In this document: positions 6,030 to 7,325 of the stretch, piece by piece
Layout of the letters: the number at the start of each line of letters is the position of its first letter
How positions within the stretch are numbered: the stretch's first letter is position 1
From: Methanosarcinales archaeon
GTDB lineage: Archaea; Halobacteriota; Methanosarcinia; Methanosarcinales; Methanocomedenaceae
Direction of reading: 5' to 3'
Length of the DNA: 7,325 nt
Assembly (NCBI GenBank): GCA_030614485.1
Contig: JAUWTY010000053.1
Coordinates: 1-7,325 of the forward strand
Position numbers and translations under genes: made by a program
Notes under the pieces: model-generated
What the model was told of the DNA's origin: nothing
The model's database searches: none
Seen by the model: the letters and a program-made list of their open reading frames with translations, nothing else

Positions 6030-7244
6030 AAATAAAATGGCACATACCAAAACCACAACACCAGATAGCGCCAGCGGTAGAGTATAATGCTTCAGATTTT
6101 CTCTCATACTTGAATCATGTTTAACCAGCCAGAAATATGGGTCGCTCACATAAGAGAACATAAATGTTCCAGCGCAGATCATAAACACCGTTTGCATGCA
6201 AGCAAAATCCTTCACAATACCTGCTGTAACGATGGCTGTGACAACCCTTGAACCCTGAGCGGTCTGAATAAACATCGCAATTAAGAATGGAAATAGCATG
6301 ACAGGAACAAAACTGTTGTCGAGCAATCCAAGCACATCATTTGAAAAATCACTATGTGCGATGACATTACCAAGCGCGCCTGCGCCACAAAGATCGAGAA
6401 GTATCCTACCTGCTTTGCTTGATGATCTCTTCAGGGCAACACTTATTTCATCAGTAGATAGGTATCTATTTGCGATGATCAGTGAGATTAATACTCCGAT
6501 GAGTAAGGCAACATTAACATTGCCTAAAAATTTTAGAATCTGGTTTTCTACAATAAGGCCAAGAAAAATCAGTGATATCGGAATTAAAATCGGACTCCAT
6601 GCTTCTATGGATGATCTAAGTGATGATTGGACTTTTTCTGGTATGATTTCAATCTTTGTATGCATAAAATAATAGGAAATAACTAAAAGGAGTATAGATA
6701 TGGGAATACTTACTGGCAATGTATCTAATGGATCAATATCAAGTGTATCTGTGATTACAAGGATAACTGGTGATGGATAGATCAGATTAAACGATATCAC
6801 CGTTCCAATAGCGAGCATGTAGAGGAATTTCTTTTTTGATGCATTTACCTTCAGTGCAAGACCCTCAATGACTGGATTTAAAACAACAAATGCTGTCATA
6901 CAGCACATAATGGGAATAGATAGTAAATACCCCGACAAAATAGGTATAAAGGATTGTTTTTTTCTAAAAGTTTTGAATATATCATTTACAATTGTTTCAA
7001 TATTCTTTGTTATTTTTAAAAACTCCGCAATAGTAACACCAGAGAAAATAACGATACACAGTACGGAAAAGATGCTTCCCAGGCCTGATGTTATATACAC
7101 GATGATTAAATGAAAATCCATTCCACAGATTATTCCGTAAATAAAAGCAGATGAAATCAAGCAAAGAAATGGATGTATCCGCATACGGACTGATAATATA
7201 TGTATCAGAACGATAGACGCGAAAAAGGCAATCAATGGAAACAT
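6024..7244 (-). CDS. GntP-type permease (gluconate/organic acid:H+ symporter family)
   Basis: This 406-residue, very hydrophobic protein has about 11-13 predicted membrane segments and no soluble domain. Family resemblance comes from an N-terminal hydrophobic helix followed by RIHPFLCLI, then a GAGALGNVI loop (about 287-294), QTAQGSRVVTAIVTAG (327-342), corresponding to the AQGS-type loop of GntP proteins, and SDPYFWLVK (367-375), resembling the DSGFWLVK segment. GntP members import gluconate, idonate, glycerate or similar sugar acids with protons; the substrate here cannot be told, and no sugar-acid kinase is in the window. The ATG at 7244 is chosen over a GTG at 7316: it matches the family N-terminus and lies 27-28 bp from a TATA box, which implies leaderless translation. 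The gene is strikingly A+T-rich compared with serA and the pus10 block, suggesting acquisition. Confidence 0.75.
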   Translation of the reverse strand: MFPLIAFFASIVLIHILSVRMRIHPFLCLISSAFIYGIICGMDFHLIIVYITSGLGSIFSVLCIVIFSGVTIAEFLKITKNIETIVNDIFKTFRKKQSFIPILSGYLLSIPIMCCMTAFVVLNPVIEGLALKVNASKKKFLYMLAIGTVISFNLIYPSPVILVITDTLDIDPLDTLPVSIPISILLLVISYYFMHTKIEIIPEKVQSSLRSSIEAWSPILIPISLIFLGLIVENQILKFLGNVNVALLIGVLISLIIANRYLSTDEISVALKRSSSKAGRILLDLCGAGALGNVIAHSDFSNDVLGLLDNSFVPVMLFPFLIAMFIQTAQGSRVVTAIVTAGIVKDFACMQTVFMICAGTFMFSYVSDPYFWLVKHDSSMRENLKHYTLPLALSGVVVLVCAILFL

Positions 7245-7267
7245 TATGTTTATTTTAGATTCAATTT

Positions 7268-7276
7268 GATATAAAG
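7268..7276 (-). promoter_or_regulatory. TATA box of the permease gene
   Basis: The minus strand reads CTTTATATC, close to the archaeal consensus, and its TATA core is centred 27-28 bp before the A of the ATG at 7244. That distance places the RNA start on or next to the ATG, so the mRNA should be leaderless. This agrees with the lack of any ribosome binding site there. Confidence 0.6.
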
Positions 7277-7279
7277 GTT

Positions 7280-7291
7280 GGAGTGCACCCC
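7280..7291. repeat. Near-palindrome next to the permease TATA box
   Basis: GGAGTGCACCCC contains the perfect palindrome GTGCAC with GG and CC flanks one mismatch apart. It lies 3 bp upstream of the permease TATA box, at the BRE position, a usual place for an archaeal activator or repressor. It is short and G+C-rich in an A+T-rich surround. Confidence 0.3.
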
Positions 7292-7325
7292 AAATAACGG
7301 ACAAGTAGTTAAGCACCTTTGACCC

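Noticed and set aside
5827..6045. Minus-strand open frame of 72 codons
   Set aside because: It overlaps the permease 3' end and lies antisense to the more protein-like remnant; it has no ribosome binding site and its sequence shows no family features.
1..7325. tRNA, rRNA, CRISPR arrays, toxin-antitoxin or defence genes
   Set aside because: No cloverleaf, spaced direct repeats or recognisable proteins of these kinds were seen on either strand.

Overview
The window looks like chromosomal DNA from a euryarchaeon of the methanogen or methanotroph type, most likely Methanosarcinales-like. The evidence is a run of archaeal information-processing genes (Pus10, ribosomal protein L21e, RNA polymerase subunit Rpo4, DUF655, KsgA, an Mtq2-like methyltransferase), a DUF1699 protein (a family I associate with methanogens), and archaeal-style TATA elements. 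No genus can be assigned from what is visible.

Layout. Positions 2-3741 are a plus-strand block. It opens with the 3' three quarters of pus10, then rpl21e (TTG start with a strong ribosome binding site) and rpoF. A gap of about 110 bp with TATA-like elements follows. Then come DUF655, ksgA and mtq2, joined by two ATGA start/stop overlaps that imply translational coupling. All six genes act on tRNA, rRNA, the ribosome, RNA polymerase or a release factor, so this is a translation and transcription maintenance cluster. It meets, with only 2 bp between stop codons, a minus-strand pair: serA (D-3-phosphoglycerate dehydrogenase, first step of serine synthesis) and, downstream of it, a small DUF1699 gene.

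Positions 5649-6023 are a 375 bp non-coding stretch. It holds the serA ribosome binding site and probable promoter, a perfect 9 bp inverted repeat around that promoter, a plus-strand gene remnant of about 48 codons ending in a hairpin plus T-run, and a clean hairpin plus T-run terminator for the last gene. That gene (6024-7244, minus) is a GntP-type permease. It is clearly more A+T-rich than the rest of the window and probably has a leaderless start preceded by a well-placed TATA box.

The left half is ordinary core archaeal genome. The right end (gene remnant plus A+T-rich transporter) looks like an accessory junction where gain and loss has occurred. I found no convincing undescribed multi-gene system. 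The most useful leads are the gene remnant, the inverted repeat at serA, and the unexplained DUF1699 and DUF655 proteins.
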